The translations under genes and the position numbers were made by a program. From contig NZ_CP054041.1 of the NCBI RefSeq assembly GCF_013282665.1, forward strand, positions 940,501 through 1,004,500: a stretch of 64,000 bases of DNA, given 5' to 3'. Of the stretch, positions 27,726 to 37,172 are shown one piece after another. The stretch's first letter is position 1, and each line of letters starts with the position of its first letter. The stretch comes from Listeria monocytogenes (lineage in GTDB: Bacteria; Bacillota; Bacilli; Lactobacillales; Listeriaceae). The notes beneath the pieces were generated by a model. The model had not been told where the DNA came from, did not search any database, and saw nothing but the letters and a program-made list of their open reading frames with translations.

Positions 27726-29792
27726 TTATTTTATGGTTAACATTGCGGCAATTTCTGCTGCTGATGTTGCTTGTTCCATCTGCTCTAGCAAGTGATGTTT
27801 CATGATTAAATTGGTGAGTTGGCTCAGCGCATTAATATGTGTGTAGGAGTCAATGGAAGCGAGCACAATAATTAATTTAACTTGATCCTTCGCTTTACTC
27901 GAAAATGAAACCGGCTGATCTAGTCGCAACAAGCTCATCCCAACACGATACGCCCCGTCATCCACAGAAGCATGAGGAAGTGCAATCCCTGGCGCAATAA
28001 CGATGTATGGCCCGAGTTTCTCAATATTTTCAATCATCGCATACTGATAATTTCTCGAGATATAGCCTTCTTGTTGGAGAGATTTCGAGGCAACTTGGAT
28101 AGCTTCACGCCAATCCGCCACACTTTCTTTAAACGTAATTCGTTCTTTCGGTAAAAGTTCTTCAAGTGTTGGAGATTTTTCTAGTTGACTGTCCGATTGC
28201 ACTTGGAACAATACTGACTTCAGCTTAGCCGCCAATTTTTCGCGGTCTTCTACTTTGGCATACTGATCCACTACATCAAGCACAGAAGACAACATGCGTG
28301 CATCAGAGTCCTTTTGTAAAATGTGCGGGGCAATCGCCTTCATCAATTGTTGCTTCTGCGCTTCGGTCAATATCGGACTCACAATAAAAACTGGTGCTTT
28401 CGGTTCCATAATCGGCAAAGTAGAAACAATAAAATCTGGCGCATACAGTCCTTTTTCAAATTCACGGATGGAAATTGGCTCTAATATCTCTACCCGTTCA
28501 CCGAGTAATTGCGATAATTGCCGTTCAATCATTCGCGATGTTCCAACACCTTTGGAGCAAACGATTAAGAGTTTTTTTCGTTCAACTAAAGTATTATTTT
28601 TGCGTGAAAGATAGCCGCCAAACAAGATTGTTACGTATGCTATTTCATCCTCAGGAATTGTTTCACCAAGCAAATCTTCTAGCGGTTCGAGTGATTTTTT
28701 CGTAATCTCATACACATCACTATAGCTTTGTTTAATGTCTGTCCGTAGCGGATTAATCCACTCAATTTGGAATTTAAGCCGGTAGTAGGCTGGTTGTAAA
28801 TGGAGCAATAAATCTTTTTTTAAATTACGATGGTCTTCAAAATTCACGCAAGCAAGGCGTTCAAATTCAGCAATGATTTTTTCAACGATGAGATCTAGTT
28901 TTCCTTCAGCAGCCGCATCGTCATTCAAACGACTCGCACCAAGCAAAAGTTTACCTAAATAAGTGATTTCCGCATGATTTATTTTAAAATTCTCGCTTTG
29001 CTGCAATTGCTGATAAATTTCCTGAGCAATATCAAAAGATTCTACTTCATGCTCTTCATGTTCATTTAAATAACAGTGACGCTTCATTCGTTCCTTAAAG
29101 AAGAAAATCATAATACCAATGCGTTCGAGGACTTCATCTGTATAACGAATTCCAATTTTTTTCTCCGTTACAGCTAAAATTTCGAAAATCGTGTCTAATT
29201 TGGGAAATAACTCCTGATTTTTTATCATCGGATTAATTTTCATTAAAGCGAGCAACTGGTCTGCGGTTGCGATTTCTTCGTTATTCATACAATAATGAAT
29301 AAAAAATTGGCGGATACTTCGCTCATCACCGAGAACCACATTACCATTTTTACGGTCATATGCGAGCTCTAAATTAAACTGTTTTAACGCTAACTTTAAT
29401 TGTTTAATATCCTGTAAGCTTGTATTACGACTGACTTCATTACATTCATTAATCGTATCAATAATTACTCGCGCATCTGTTACAAGCAGAAAAAATAAAA
29501 TACGGATGCGACGTTCACTAGCTGAAAAGACTTTGTGGCTCGCTTCCCTATTTTCAAGGATTTCTTTCATTGTCGGTTTTTCTTCTTCTAATAAATAATA
29601 CCCTTGTCCACGAACGGACTGAATACCATCAAGTCCTATATTATCTAATTCTTTATTAATTTTTTCCACATCATATTGAAGTGTTCGTTTGGAAATCCCT
29701 AGTTCTTCTTGTAATTTTTCGGGTGCAAGATATACATTCGCCACAACGAGCGATTCGAGCAACGCCATATTTCGAGCATCAAATTGTACCAC
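27726..29792 (-). CDS. BglG/MtlR-type PRD transcriptional activator
   Basis: The 688-residue regulator has the domain order expected of PTS-controlled activators. N-terminal helix-turn-helix domains cover about residues 8-120 (EELGISKRTLQYDVEKIN). Two PRD domains follow at about 180-390, then a IIB-like domain with Cys in LLIVCSKGVGTSR near 405. A C-terminal IIA-like domain has IALPHASVDDG near 602. Phosphorylation by PTS components would couple its activity to sugar transport and carbon status. It starts with GTG after AAGGAGG. It lies directly upstream of the PTS genes on the same strand but has its own terminator, so it is a separate transcript and the likely activator of the operon. Confidence 0.87.
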   Translation of the reverse strand: MVQFDARNMALLESLVVANVYLAPEKLQEELGISKRTLQYDVEKINKELDNIGLDGIQSVRGQGYYLLEEEKPTMKEILENREASHKVFSASERRIRILFFLLVTDARVIIDTINECNEVSRNTSLQDIKQLKLALKQFNLELAYDRKNGNVVLGDERSIRQFFIHYCMNNEEIATADQLLALMKINPMIKNQELFPKLDTIFEILAVTEKKIGIRYTDEVLERIGIMIFFFKERMKRHCYLNEHEEHEVESFDIAQEIYQQLQQSENFKINHAEITYLGKLLLGASRLNDDAAAEGKLDLIVEKIIAEFERLACVNFEDHRNLKKDLLLHLQPAYYRLKFQIEWINPLRTDIKQSYSDVYEITKKSLEPLEDLLGETIPEDEIAYVTILFGGYLSRKNNTLVERKKLLIVCSKGVGTSRMIERQLSQLLGERVEILEPISIREFEKGLYAPDFIVSTLPIMEPKAPVFIVSPILTEAQKQQLMKAIAPHILQKDSDARMLSSVLDVVDQYAKVEDREKLAAKLKSVLFQVQSDSQLEKSPTLEELLPKERITFKESVADWREAIQVASKSLQQEGYISRNYQYAMIENIEKLGPYIVIAPGIALPHASVDDGAYRVGMSLLRLDQPVSFSSKAKDQVKLIIVLASIDSYTHINALSQLTNLIMKHHLLEQMEQATSAAEIAAMLTIK

Positions 29793-29893
29793 TTGGCCTA
29801 CCTCCTTGATTTCGGTCTAGAAGGTAAAAAGATATGTCTACTTTAAGGTTATGCGAAAATGTGATATTTTTCAAGTTAATTTTTATTTTACGT

Positions 29894-29931
29894 ACAAAAA
29901 AACCGACAAAGCCAAATGACTTTGTCGGTTT
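29894..29931 (-). terminator. Terminator of the str operon after tuf
   Basis: A 12-bp perfect stem AAACCGACAAAG / CTTTGTCGGTTT with an 8-nt loop is followed by a run of T on the minus strand, 16 bp after the tuf stop. Confidence 0.9.
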
Positions 29932-29946
29932 GAATCGTATCAGATA

Positions 29947-31134
29947 TTATTTGCTGATGTTAGAAACAACGCCAGCGCCTACTGTACGTCCGCCTTCACG
30001 GATAGAGAATTTAGTACCGTCTTCGATAGCGATTGGTGCAATTAGTTCAACTGCAAGCTCAATGTTATCACCAGGCATTACCATTTCAGTACCTTCTGGA
30101 AGTGTAACAATACCAGTTACGTCAGTAGTACGGAAATAGAATTGTGGGCGGTAGTTGTTGAAGAATGGAGTGTGACGTCCACCTTCTTCTTTAGTTAAAA
30201 CATAAGTTTCCGCTTTGAAGTTAGTGTGTGGAGTAATCGAACCTGGTTTAGCTAATACTTGACCACGTTGGATATCTTCACGAGCAACACCACGTAGAAG
30301 TGCGCCAATGTTGTCGCCAGCTTCAGCGTAGTCTAGTAATTTACGGAACATTTCTACTCCAGTTACTACTACTTTTTTGCTTTCTTCTTCAATACCGATA
30401 ACTTCTACTTCGTCACCAACTTTAACTTGTCCACGGTCAACACGTCCAGTTGCAACTGTTCCACGACCAGTGATTGAGAATACATCCTCAACTGGCATCA
30501 TGAATGGTTTGTCAGTATCACGTTCTGGAGTTGGAATGTAAGCATCTACAGCTTCCATTAACTCGTCAATTTTAGCTTCCCAGTCAGCTTCACCTTGAAG
30601 TGCTTTAAGAGCTGAACCTTTGATTACAGGAATGTCATCGCCAGGGAATTCATATTCAGTTAATAGATCACGAATTTCCATTTCAACTAATTCTAGTAAT
30701 TCTTCATCGTCAACCATGTCACATTTGTTCATGAATACAACGATGTATGGAACACCAACTTGACGTGAAAGTAAGATATGTTCACGAGTTTGTGGCATTG
30801 GGCCATCAGCAGCAGATACTACTAAGATAGCTCCGTCCATTTGTGCAGCACCAGTGATCATGTTTTTAACGTAATCGGCATGTCCTGGGCAGTCAACGTG
30901 TGCATAGTGACGGTTGTCAGTTTGATACTCAACGTGAGCAGTAGAGATTGTGATTCCACGTTCTCTTTCTTCTGGAGCACCATCAATTTGGTCATAAGCT
31001 TGTGCATCAGCAAAGCCTTTTTTAGCAAGTACAGTTGTAATTGCAGCAGTTAAAGTTGTTTTACCATGGTCAACGTGTCCAATAGTACCAATGTTAACAT
31101 GGGGTTTAGAGCGGTCAAATTTTTCTTTTGCCAT
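29947..31134 (-). CDS. tuf: Elongation factor Tu
   Basis: EF-Tu delivers aminoacyl-tRNA to the ribosome. The 395-residue product has the G1 motif [10 protein letters not shown] (about residues 18-27), [12 protein letters not shown] and [10 protein letters not shown], all intact. It is the last gene of the str operon and also has a promoter of its own just after fusA (31214-31242). Confidence 0.98.
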   Translation of the reverse strand: MAKEKFDRSKPHVNIGTIGHVDHGKTTLTAAITTVLAKKGFADAQAYDQIDGAPEERERGITISTAHVEYQTDNRHYAHVDCPGHADYVKNMITGAAQMDGAILVVSAADGPMPQTREHILLSRQVGVPYIVVFMNKCDMVDDEELLELVEMEIRDLLTEYEFPGDDIPVIKGSALKALQGEADWEAKIDELMEAVDAYIPTPERDTDKPFMMPVEDVFSITGRGTVATGRVDRGQVKVGDEVEVIGIEEESKKVVVTGVEMFRKLLDYAEAGDNIGALLRGVAREDIQRGQVLAKPGSITPHTNFKAETYVLTKEEGGRHTPFFNNYRPQFYFRTTDVTGIVTLPEGTEMVMPGDNIELAVELIAPIAIEDGTKFSIREGGRTVGAGVVSNISK

Positions 31135-31213
31135 TTTAAAATATCCTCCTCGATAATTCGATAATTATTTTTTACTTAGCTTAAATTTAAACTAAGCAAT
31201 ACTTCTAACTAAA

Positions 31214-31242
31214 GTTATACTTGATGTTGCGAAAAAAATCAA
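31214..31242 (-). promoter_or_regulatory. Internal promoter for tuf
   Basis: On the minus strand TTGATT (31237-31242) and TATAAC (31214-31219) are 17 bp apart. The -35 hexamer ends exactly at the fusA stop codon. The leader to tuf contains an A+T-rich palindrome with CTTAG/CTAAG ends at 31175-31196. Confidence 0.7.
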
Positions 31243-33330
31243 TTAATCTTCTTTGTTGTTTCCACCATTAGCTTTAATGATTTCTTCAGCAATAGATTTA
31301 GGAACTTCTTCATAGTGGTCAAATTGCATAGTGTATACACCACGACCTTGCGTACCTGAACGAAGGTGAGTTGCATAACCAAACATATTTGCAAGTGGTA
31401 CAAATGCGCGAACAACTTGAGCGTTACCGCGAGCTTCCATACCATCTACACGACCACGACGGGAAGTAATGTTACCCATGATATCACCAAGGTATTCTTC
31501 TGGGATAACAACCTCTACAGCCATCATAGGCTCAAGGATTACAGGATCACATTTCTTAGCAGCATTACGTAATGCCATTGAAGCAGCCACTTTGAAGGCC
31601 ATCTCATTGGAATCGACGTCATGGTAAGATCCGTCGTAAAGTTTTGCTTTGATGTCAATCAGTGGGTAGCCTGCAAGTACACCATTATCTAGTGCGCCTT
31701 CAAGACCTGCTTGTACAGCTGGGATGTATTCACGTGGAACAACCCCACCAACGATTGCATTTTCAAATTCAAATCCTTTACCTTCTTCGTTTGGTCCGAA
31801 TTCAATCCAAACGTGACCATATTGTCCACGTCCACCGGATTGACGTACGAATTTACCTTCAACTTGAGCAGATTTACGGAATGTTTCACGATAAGAAACT
31901 TGTGGATCACCAACGTTAGCTTCAACGCGGAATTCACGTCTCATACGGTCAACAAGGATGTCAAGGTGAAGTTCACCCATACCGGAGATAAGAGTTTGGC
32001 CAGTTTCTTGGTCAGTTTCAGCACGGAAAGTTGGATCTTCTTCCGCTAGTTTCGCAAGAGCTTGCCCCATTTTATCTTGGTCAGCTTTCGATTTAGGTTC
32101 GATAGCGACTTGGATAACTGGTTCTGGGAATTCCATGGATTCTAAGATAATTTGTTCTTTTTCATCACATAAAGTGTCCCCAGTAGTTGTATCTTTAAGT
32201 CCTACAGCAGCAGCGATGTCACCAGCGTATACGATCGAAATCTCTTCACGGTGATTAGCGTGCATTTGAAGGATACGTCCAACACGTTCACGTTTACCTT
32301 TAGTCGAGTTTTGTACATATGAACCGGAATTCAAAGTACCGGAATAAACACGGAAGAAAGTTAAGCGTCCAACATAAGGGTCAGTCATAACTTTGAATGC
32401 TAGGGAAGAGAATGGTTCTGAATCGTCAGCGTGACGAGCAGCTTCTTCTCCATCAGGCAATACGCCGTTAATAGCTGGAACATCTGTTGGTGCTGGAAGG
32501 TAATCAAGCACTGCATCTAACATTGGTTGAACACCTTTGTTTTTGAATGCTGTACCACAAACTACAGGATAGAACTCAACGTTAAGTGTTCCTTTACGGA
32601 TACCAGCTTTAAGTTCTTCTTTTGTAATTTCTTCGCCTTCTAGGTATTTCATCATTAGCTCTTCGTCAAGTTCAGCAACTGCTTCCACTAATTTACCGCG
32701 GTATTCGTCTGCTAAGTCTTTCAGATCAGCTGGAATTTCTTTAATATGAGGGTCATTTCCTAAATCATCTTCGTAATACAACGCGTTCATTTCGATTAAG
32801 TCAATGATACCTTCAAATGTATCTTCGGCCCCGATTGGGAGTTGGATTGGGTGCGCGTTGGCAGCCAAACGTTCATGCAAAGTACCTACAGAATATAGGA
32901 AGTCTGCGCCGATTTTGTCCATTTTGTTGACAAATACTACACGAGGAACCCCGTAAGTAGTAGCTTGACGCCAAACTGTTTCTGTTTGTGGTTCTACACC
33001 AGATTGTGCATCTAGAACCGCAACAGCACCATCAAGTACACGAAGAGAACGTTCAACTTCAACTGTGAAGTCTACGTGTCCTGGTGTATCGATAATGTTT
33101 ACTCGGTAGCCTTTCCATTGAGCTGTTGTCGCAGCAGAAGTGATTGTAATACCACGTTCTTGCTCTTGCTCCATCCAGTCCATTTGAGAAGCACCTTCAT
33201 GGGTTTCACCAATTTTGTGAATACGCCCTGTATAGAAAAGGATACGTTCAGTAGTGGTAGTTTTACCCGCATCAATGTGGGCCATGATACCAATATTACG
33301 AGTCTTTTCTAAGGAGAACTCTCTAGCCAT
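31243..33330 (-). CDS. fusA: Elongation factor G
   Basis: EF-G drives translocation of tRNA and mRNA. The 695-residue length and the GTPase motifs [13 protein letters not shown] (residues 17-29), [15 protein letters not shown] and NKMDKIGAD are intact, followed by domains II-V. It lies between rpsG and tuf. Confidence 0.98.
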
Positions 33331-33395
33331 GTTGTATTTCTCCTTCCATAAAACAATTTTTCAGGCAATACGCCTGGAATTTGTCAGTGATTTTT

Positions 33396-33866
33396 TTACC
33401 AACGATAGTGAGCGAACGCTCTGTTAGCATCAGCCATTTTGTGTGTATCTTCGCGTTTCTTAACAGAAGCACCAGTATTATTGGCAGCATCCATGATTTC
33501 GCGAGCAACACGTACTTCCATTGTTTTCTCTCCACGAAGGCGAGCATAATTTACTAACCAACGAAGACCAAGAGTAGAACGACGGTCAGCACGTACTTCG
33601 ATAGGTACTTGATAGTTAGCACCACCTACACGGCGAGCTTTAACTTCAAGAAGAGGCATAATGTTCTTCATAGCTTGTTCAAATACTTCCATCGGATCTT
33701 TACCAGTTTCTTGTGCAATGATATCGAATGCGGAATATAGGATAGCTTGAGACTTTCCACGTTTTCCGTCAACCATCATTTTATTAATTAAACGAGTTAC
33801 TAGTTTCGAATTATAAATCGGATCTGGTAACACGTCACGTTTAGCAACAGGACCTTTACGAGGCAT
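33396..33866 (-). CDS. rpsG: 30S ribosomal protein S7
   Basis: S7 initiates assembly of the 30S head. The start [16 protein letters not shown] at 33866 gives the standard 156 residues, with AGGAGG upstream; an in-frame extension to 33884 includes the ribosome binding site. [16 protein letters not shown] is near residues 80-95. Confidence 0.97.
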   Translation of the reverse strand: MPRKGPVAKRDVLPDPIYNSKLVTRLINKMMVDGKRGKSQAILYSAFDIIAQETGKDPMEVFEQAMKNIMPLLEVKARRVGGANYQVPIEVRADRRSTLGLRWLVNYARLRGEKTMEVRVAREIMDAANNTGASVKKREDTHKMADANRAFAHYRW

Positions 33867-33896
33867 CGGATATCCTCCTTTCATATTTTATAAGTA

Positions 33897-34310
33897 TTAT
33901 TTTTTAGGTTTTTTCGTACCGTATTTAGAACGGCTTTGTCCTCTATTTTCAACACCAGCTGTATCAAGCGCTCCACGAACGATATGATAACGTACCCCTG
34001 GTAAATCTTTTACACGTCCACCACGAATAAGAACAACACTATGTTCTTGTAAGTTGTGACCAATACCAGGAATGTAAGCTGTTACTTCAATACCATTACT
34101 CAAACGTACACGGGCATATTTACGAAGCGCCGAGTTAGGTTTTTTAGGAGTCATGGTACCAACACGAGTACATACGCCACGTTTTTGCGGAGAGTTAACG
34201 TCTGTTAGTTCTCTTTTAAAACTGTTTAGACCCTTGTTCAAAGCAGGTGATGTAGATTTTTTAATTTTAGATTGACGAGGTTTGCGTACTAATTGGTTAA
34301 TTGTAGGCAT
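33897..34310 (-). CDS. rpsL: 30S ribosomal protein S12
   Basis: S12 shapes the decoding centre. The start [15 protein letters not shown] at 34310 gives 137 residues, preceded by AAGGAAGGAGG; an in-frame extension to 34346 is rejected. [11 protein letters not shown] and [13 protein letters not shown], the sites of streptomycin-resistance changes, appear wild type. It is the first gene of the str operon. Confidence 0.97.
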
Positions 34311-34450
34311 GGGATAAATTCCTCCTTCCTTGTTTAGTAGTTCCACACATCCAGGTGGTTCATTTTTTCGGTAAAATAAAATGGCTGTAAGTTCGACCTA
34401 CAACGCTGTTTTATTTTCAGACCTCTGTTTATAGTAGAGGCACCTTGAAT

Positions 34451-34487
34451 ATAGTAACACCTTGAGGTTTAGATGTCAAGGTGTTAC
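34451..34487 (-). promoter_or_regulatory. rpsL (str operon) promoter embedded in a 12-bp inverted repeat
   Basis: On the minus strand TTGACA (34474-34479) and TACTAT (34451-34456) are 17 bp apart. A perfect inverted repeat, GTAACACCTTGA (34454-34465) and TCAAGGTGTTAC (34476-34487) with a 10-bp spacer, covers the -35 and reaches into the -10. No T-run follows, so it is not a normal terminator for the gene upstream. The 34311-34450 leader contains further small hairpins and no ORF. Confidence 0.75.
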
Positions 34488-34502
34488 TTGAAATTTAGTT
34501 AA

Positions 34503-35900
34503 TTAACTCAGTCCATTCAACCGTTGATATAAATCTTTCGCGTAGCTGTCGGTCATGCCGCAAATGAAGTCTGTTACAAGTAGCAGGCGGAGATATAGTT
34601 TCATTGTTTCGTTCTCGCCTTCTGCATTTTTGCGATAACAGCCTAAGTAGTTGTCAGAAATCAAGGTTAGTAGGCGTTTATCTTTGGCCGTTTGGCGTTC
34701 TGGTGTTTCGCTGTCGTAATAAAGCACAGCTGGGATGAATGTTTCAAGCAATTTGGAGATGATTTCGTTGCCGGCGATTTCGGATTCAACAATACCTTTA
34801 TCTTGGTAAATGTACGTGAATGACAGGCTTTGTAAAATTTGTACGAGTTGTTCAGCGCTTGAAGCCTCGATGAGCGAGTCGTTGAATGTGCCTGCCATGA
34901 TGGCGTCATAGTTCTCATAAAACACTTCAAGGGAGCGATTGATTAATTGACCACGGACGTTCGATGCGAGCCATTGTTGTACGATGAAACTTTCTTCTTG
35001 TCCTTCGTAGCGCTCGCTTTTTTTCTTGAGTTCGTTGTAGCACGCGGCAGTTACTTTATTATGCTCTTCAACCTCTTCAAAACCTTTTAAGATTTGCGTG
35101 ATGTTCACGATGCCTTTTTTCACGCCGTCTTCTAGGTCGGCGTTTAGGTATGCGATGTCATCTGCCACTTCAAGTAAGTAAGTGAGCGGATGACGATTAT
35201 CGAGCGCTTCTGTAGCGGTTGTTATTTCATTAAAAAGCGATTCATCAGCGTAAAAATAGCCTAGTTTTTTGCTTTTGATTTGTTTTTTATTTACTTTTAA
35301 AGAAGAAACTGGGTATTTGATAACCGCATTTAAAGTGGCAAATGTCAGGTTTAAGCCGTATTGGTCGAAAAGATAATGCAGTTTGGAAACTACACGAAGC
35401 ACTTGCGCGTTACCTTCAAAGTAGTAAAAGTCTTCTTTCATTTGCGGTGTAAGGATTTCTGCTAGGCTTTTATTTTTGTAAGTGATGGTTGCTAAATTGT
35501 CGCGGAACCACTCACGGATACTTTCTTCACCAAAATGACCGAACGGCGGATTGCCCATATCGTGTAAAAGTCCTGCACAAGCAAGGATTTCCGGAATTTT
35601 ATCCGCATGATCTTTTGTAAAATCTTTGTCTAAGTTTTCTTCCTGGATTGTGTGTGTAACCATGTTTCCCATTGATTTTGCAATCGTACTTACTTCCATT
35701 GAATGGGTTAGTCGCGTACGCACAAAATCGCTTTTTTCTAGTGGGAATACTTGGGTTTTATCTTGCAAACGGCGAAATGATGCACTCATGACGATACGCT
35801 GGAAATCATTTTCAAAAGCGCTACGTACGTCGGTGTTTTTCGAACGAGTGACACCGGATTCGCGGCGACGTTTATCATTTAATAGTTTATCCCATTTCAT
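34503..35900 (-). CDS. HD-domain dGTPase-like phosphohydrolase
   Basis: The 465-residue protein belongs to the deoxyguanosinetriphosphate triphosphohydrolase family. Metal-binding HD residues are seen in RLTHSMEVSTIAKSMG near 63-78 and LLHDMGNPPFGHFGEE near 114-129, with a further Asp in LLEVADDIAYLNADLEDG near 240. Members split dNTPs to deoxynucleosides and triphosphate and affect nucleotide pools. Two-gene operon with the GNAT gene 15 bp upstream, from the promoter at 36429-36457. Confidence 0.87.
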   Translation of the reverse strand: MKWDKLLNDKRRRESGVTRSKNTDVRSAFENDFQRIVMSASFRRLQDKTQVFPLEKSDFVRTRLTHSMEVSTIAKSMGNMVTHTIQEENLDKDFTKDHADKIPEILACAGLLHDMGNPPFGHFGEESIREWFRDNLATITYKNKSLAEILTPQMKEDFYYFEGNAQVLRVVSKLHYLFDQYGLNLTFATLNAVIKYPVSSLKVNKKQIKSKKLGYFYADESLFNEITTATEALDNRHPLTYLLEVADDIAYLNADLEDGVKKGIVNITQILKGFEEVEEHNKVTAACYNELKKKSERYEGQEESFIVQQWLASNVRGQLINRSLEVFYENYDAIMAGTFNDSLIEASSAEQLVQILQSLSFTYIYQDKGIVESEIAGNEIISKLLETFIPAVLYYDSETPERQTAKDKRLLTLISDNYLGCYRKNAEGENETMKLYLRLLLVTDFICGMTDSYAKDLYQRLNGLS

Positions 35901-35915
35901 TTAAATCCCATCCTT

Positions 35916-36395
35916 TCATAGGTTGCTTAGTTTTTCCATTTCGGCTTTAGTGAGCCTATGTACAGTCCATTCTGACATTTTTTCTGCGCCAATTTTTTCG
36001 TAAAAATCCATGCCTGATTTGTTTTCATTTAGGCACCACCATTCAAATCTGCCGCAATCGCGTGATAAAGCGAGTTTGGATAAATAGCTGAAAAATTGTG
36101 TTCCAAAGCCTTTACCGCGCATTTTTGGAATGATGTAAAGGTCTTCTAGGTATAAGCCTTTTTTGCCAAGTAATGTGGAAAAGTTATGGAAAAAGAGTGC
36201 GAAACCAATTGGCTCCCCTTCATATTCAGCGATAATTACTTCGGCTGATTTTTCTTGAAAAAGGGCTTTGTGTAAGCCAGATTCTGTTGCTACTACGTCT
36301 TTTTCAATGCCTTCATGCGTTGCTAGTTCGGTAATAAAACGAAGAATTAACTTCGTGTCTTGTTCTGTCCCGTTTCGAAATGCTAGTTGTGTCAT
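35916..36395 (-). CDS. GNAT acetyltransferase, diamine N-acetyltransferase-like
   Basis: The 159-residue protein has the GNAT acetyl-CoA loop in LYIIPKMRGKGFGTQFFSYL (about residues 86-105) and the C-terminal WCLNENKSGMDFYEKIGAE segment typical of spermidine/spermine or diamine acetyltransferases. The real acceptor is unknown. It is the first gene of a short operon with the dGTPase-like gene. Confidence 0.82.
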   Translation of the reverse strand: MTQLAFRNGTEQDTKLILRFITELATHEGIEKDVVATESGLHKALFQEKSAEVIIAEYEGEPIGFALFFHNFSTLLGKKGLYLEDLYIIPKMRGKGFGTQFFSYLSKLALSRDCGRFEWWCLNENKSGMDFYEKIGAEKMSEWTVHRLTKAEMEKLSNL

Positions 36396-36428
36396 AGACC
36401 TCTTCCTTTTCGTTGTCGTATTAATTTA

Positions 36429-36457
36429 AGTATAAGCTAGTGGGGTGGATGTATCAA
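36429..36457 (-). promoter_or_regulatory. Promoter of the GNAT-dGTPase operon
   Basis: On the minus strand TTGATA (36452-36457) and TATACT (36429-36434) are 17 bp apart, 34 bp before the GNAT start codon. Confidence 0.7.
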
Positions 36458-36483
36458 TTAAAAAAATATCTACTATATAATAT

Positions 36484-36521
36484 AAAAAAACTAGGCGCTT
36501 TTTTAGGCAACCTAGTTTTTT
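36484..36521 (-). terminator. Terminator of the pentitol operon
   Basis: AAAAAACTAGG and CCTAGTTTTTT arms with a 15-nt loop lie just after the stop of the last epimerase gene and end in a T-run on the minus strand. Confidence 0.8.
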
Positions 36522-36527
36522 CATATT

Positions 36528-37172
36528 TTATTTTTTCAATCCTTGAATACAGGCTGCTTTGTCTGTTGCTCCAAAGAAGTATGATCCAGCAACGAGTACG
36601 TCTACGCCTGCTTGCTTACATTTTTCAGCAGTTTCGGCATTTACGCCACCGTCGACTTCAATCACATAGCTGCCGTTATTTTCTCGACGCCAATTATCCA
36701 GATAACGCATATTTTTGATGGTAGAATCAATGAAAGCTTGTCCACCAAAACCTGGGTTGACGGTCATTTGTAAGACTAAATCTACATCTGCTAAAACGGC
36801 ATCCAGCACGCTCGCCGGAGTTCCTGGGTTAAGCACCACTCCCGCTTTACAGCCCACTGCCTTAATTTGTTGAATGACGCGGTGGATGTGCGGCGCCGCT
36901 TCGATATGCACGGAAATGATGTGCGCCCCAGCTGCGGCAAATTTTTCAATATAGTTTTCTGGATTTGAGAGCATTAAGTGGACATCCAGTGGAATAGTTG
37001 CTGTTTTCCCAATTTGTTCCACCATATCAATTCCAAACGTCAGATTCGGCACAAAATGTCCGTCCATGACATCGATATGAAGGTAGTCAGCTCCGGCATG
37101 TTCTGCTTCTTTAATGGAATTTGCCATGTTCATATAATCAGCTGCAAGTAAAGACGGCGCTACAAATGTCAT
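36528..37172 (-). CDS. rpe: Ribulose-phosphate 3-epimerase (copy 1)
   Basis: The 214-residue TIM-barrel enzyme interconverts ribulose-5-phosphate and xylulose-5-phosphate. Family motifs are intact: [11 protein letters not shown] near residue 5, [16 protein letters not shown] near 32-47, [12 protein letters not shown] near 135-146 and [14 protein letters not shown] near 170-183. The ATG overlaps the tkt stop region. It is the last gene of the pentitol operon, where it feeds the pentose phosphate pathway. Confidence 0.9.
   Translation of the reverse strand: MTFVAPSLLAADYMNMANSIKEAEHAGADYLHIDVMDGHFVPNLTFGIDMVEQIGKTATIPLDVHLMLSNPENYIEKFAAAGAHIISVHIEAAPHIHRVIQQIKAVGCKAGVVLNPGTPASVLDAVLADVDLVLQMTVNPGFGGQAFIDSTIKNMRYLDNWRRENNGSYVIEVDGGVNAETAEKCKQAGVDVLVAGSYFFGATDKAACIQGLKK

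Noticed and set aside
34311-34450. Riboswitch in the rpsL leader
   Set aside because: Only small hairpins are visible and no known aptamer pattern was recognised.
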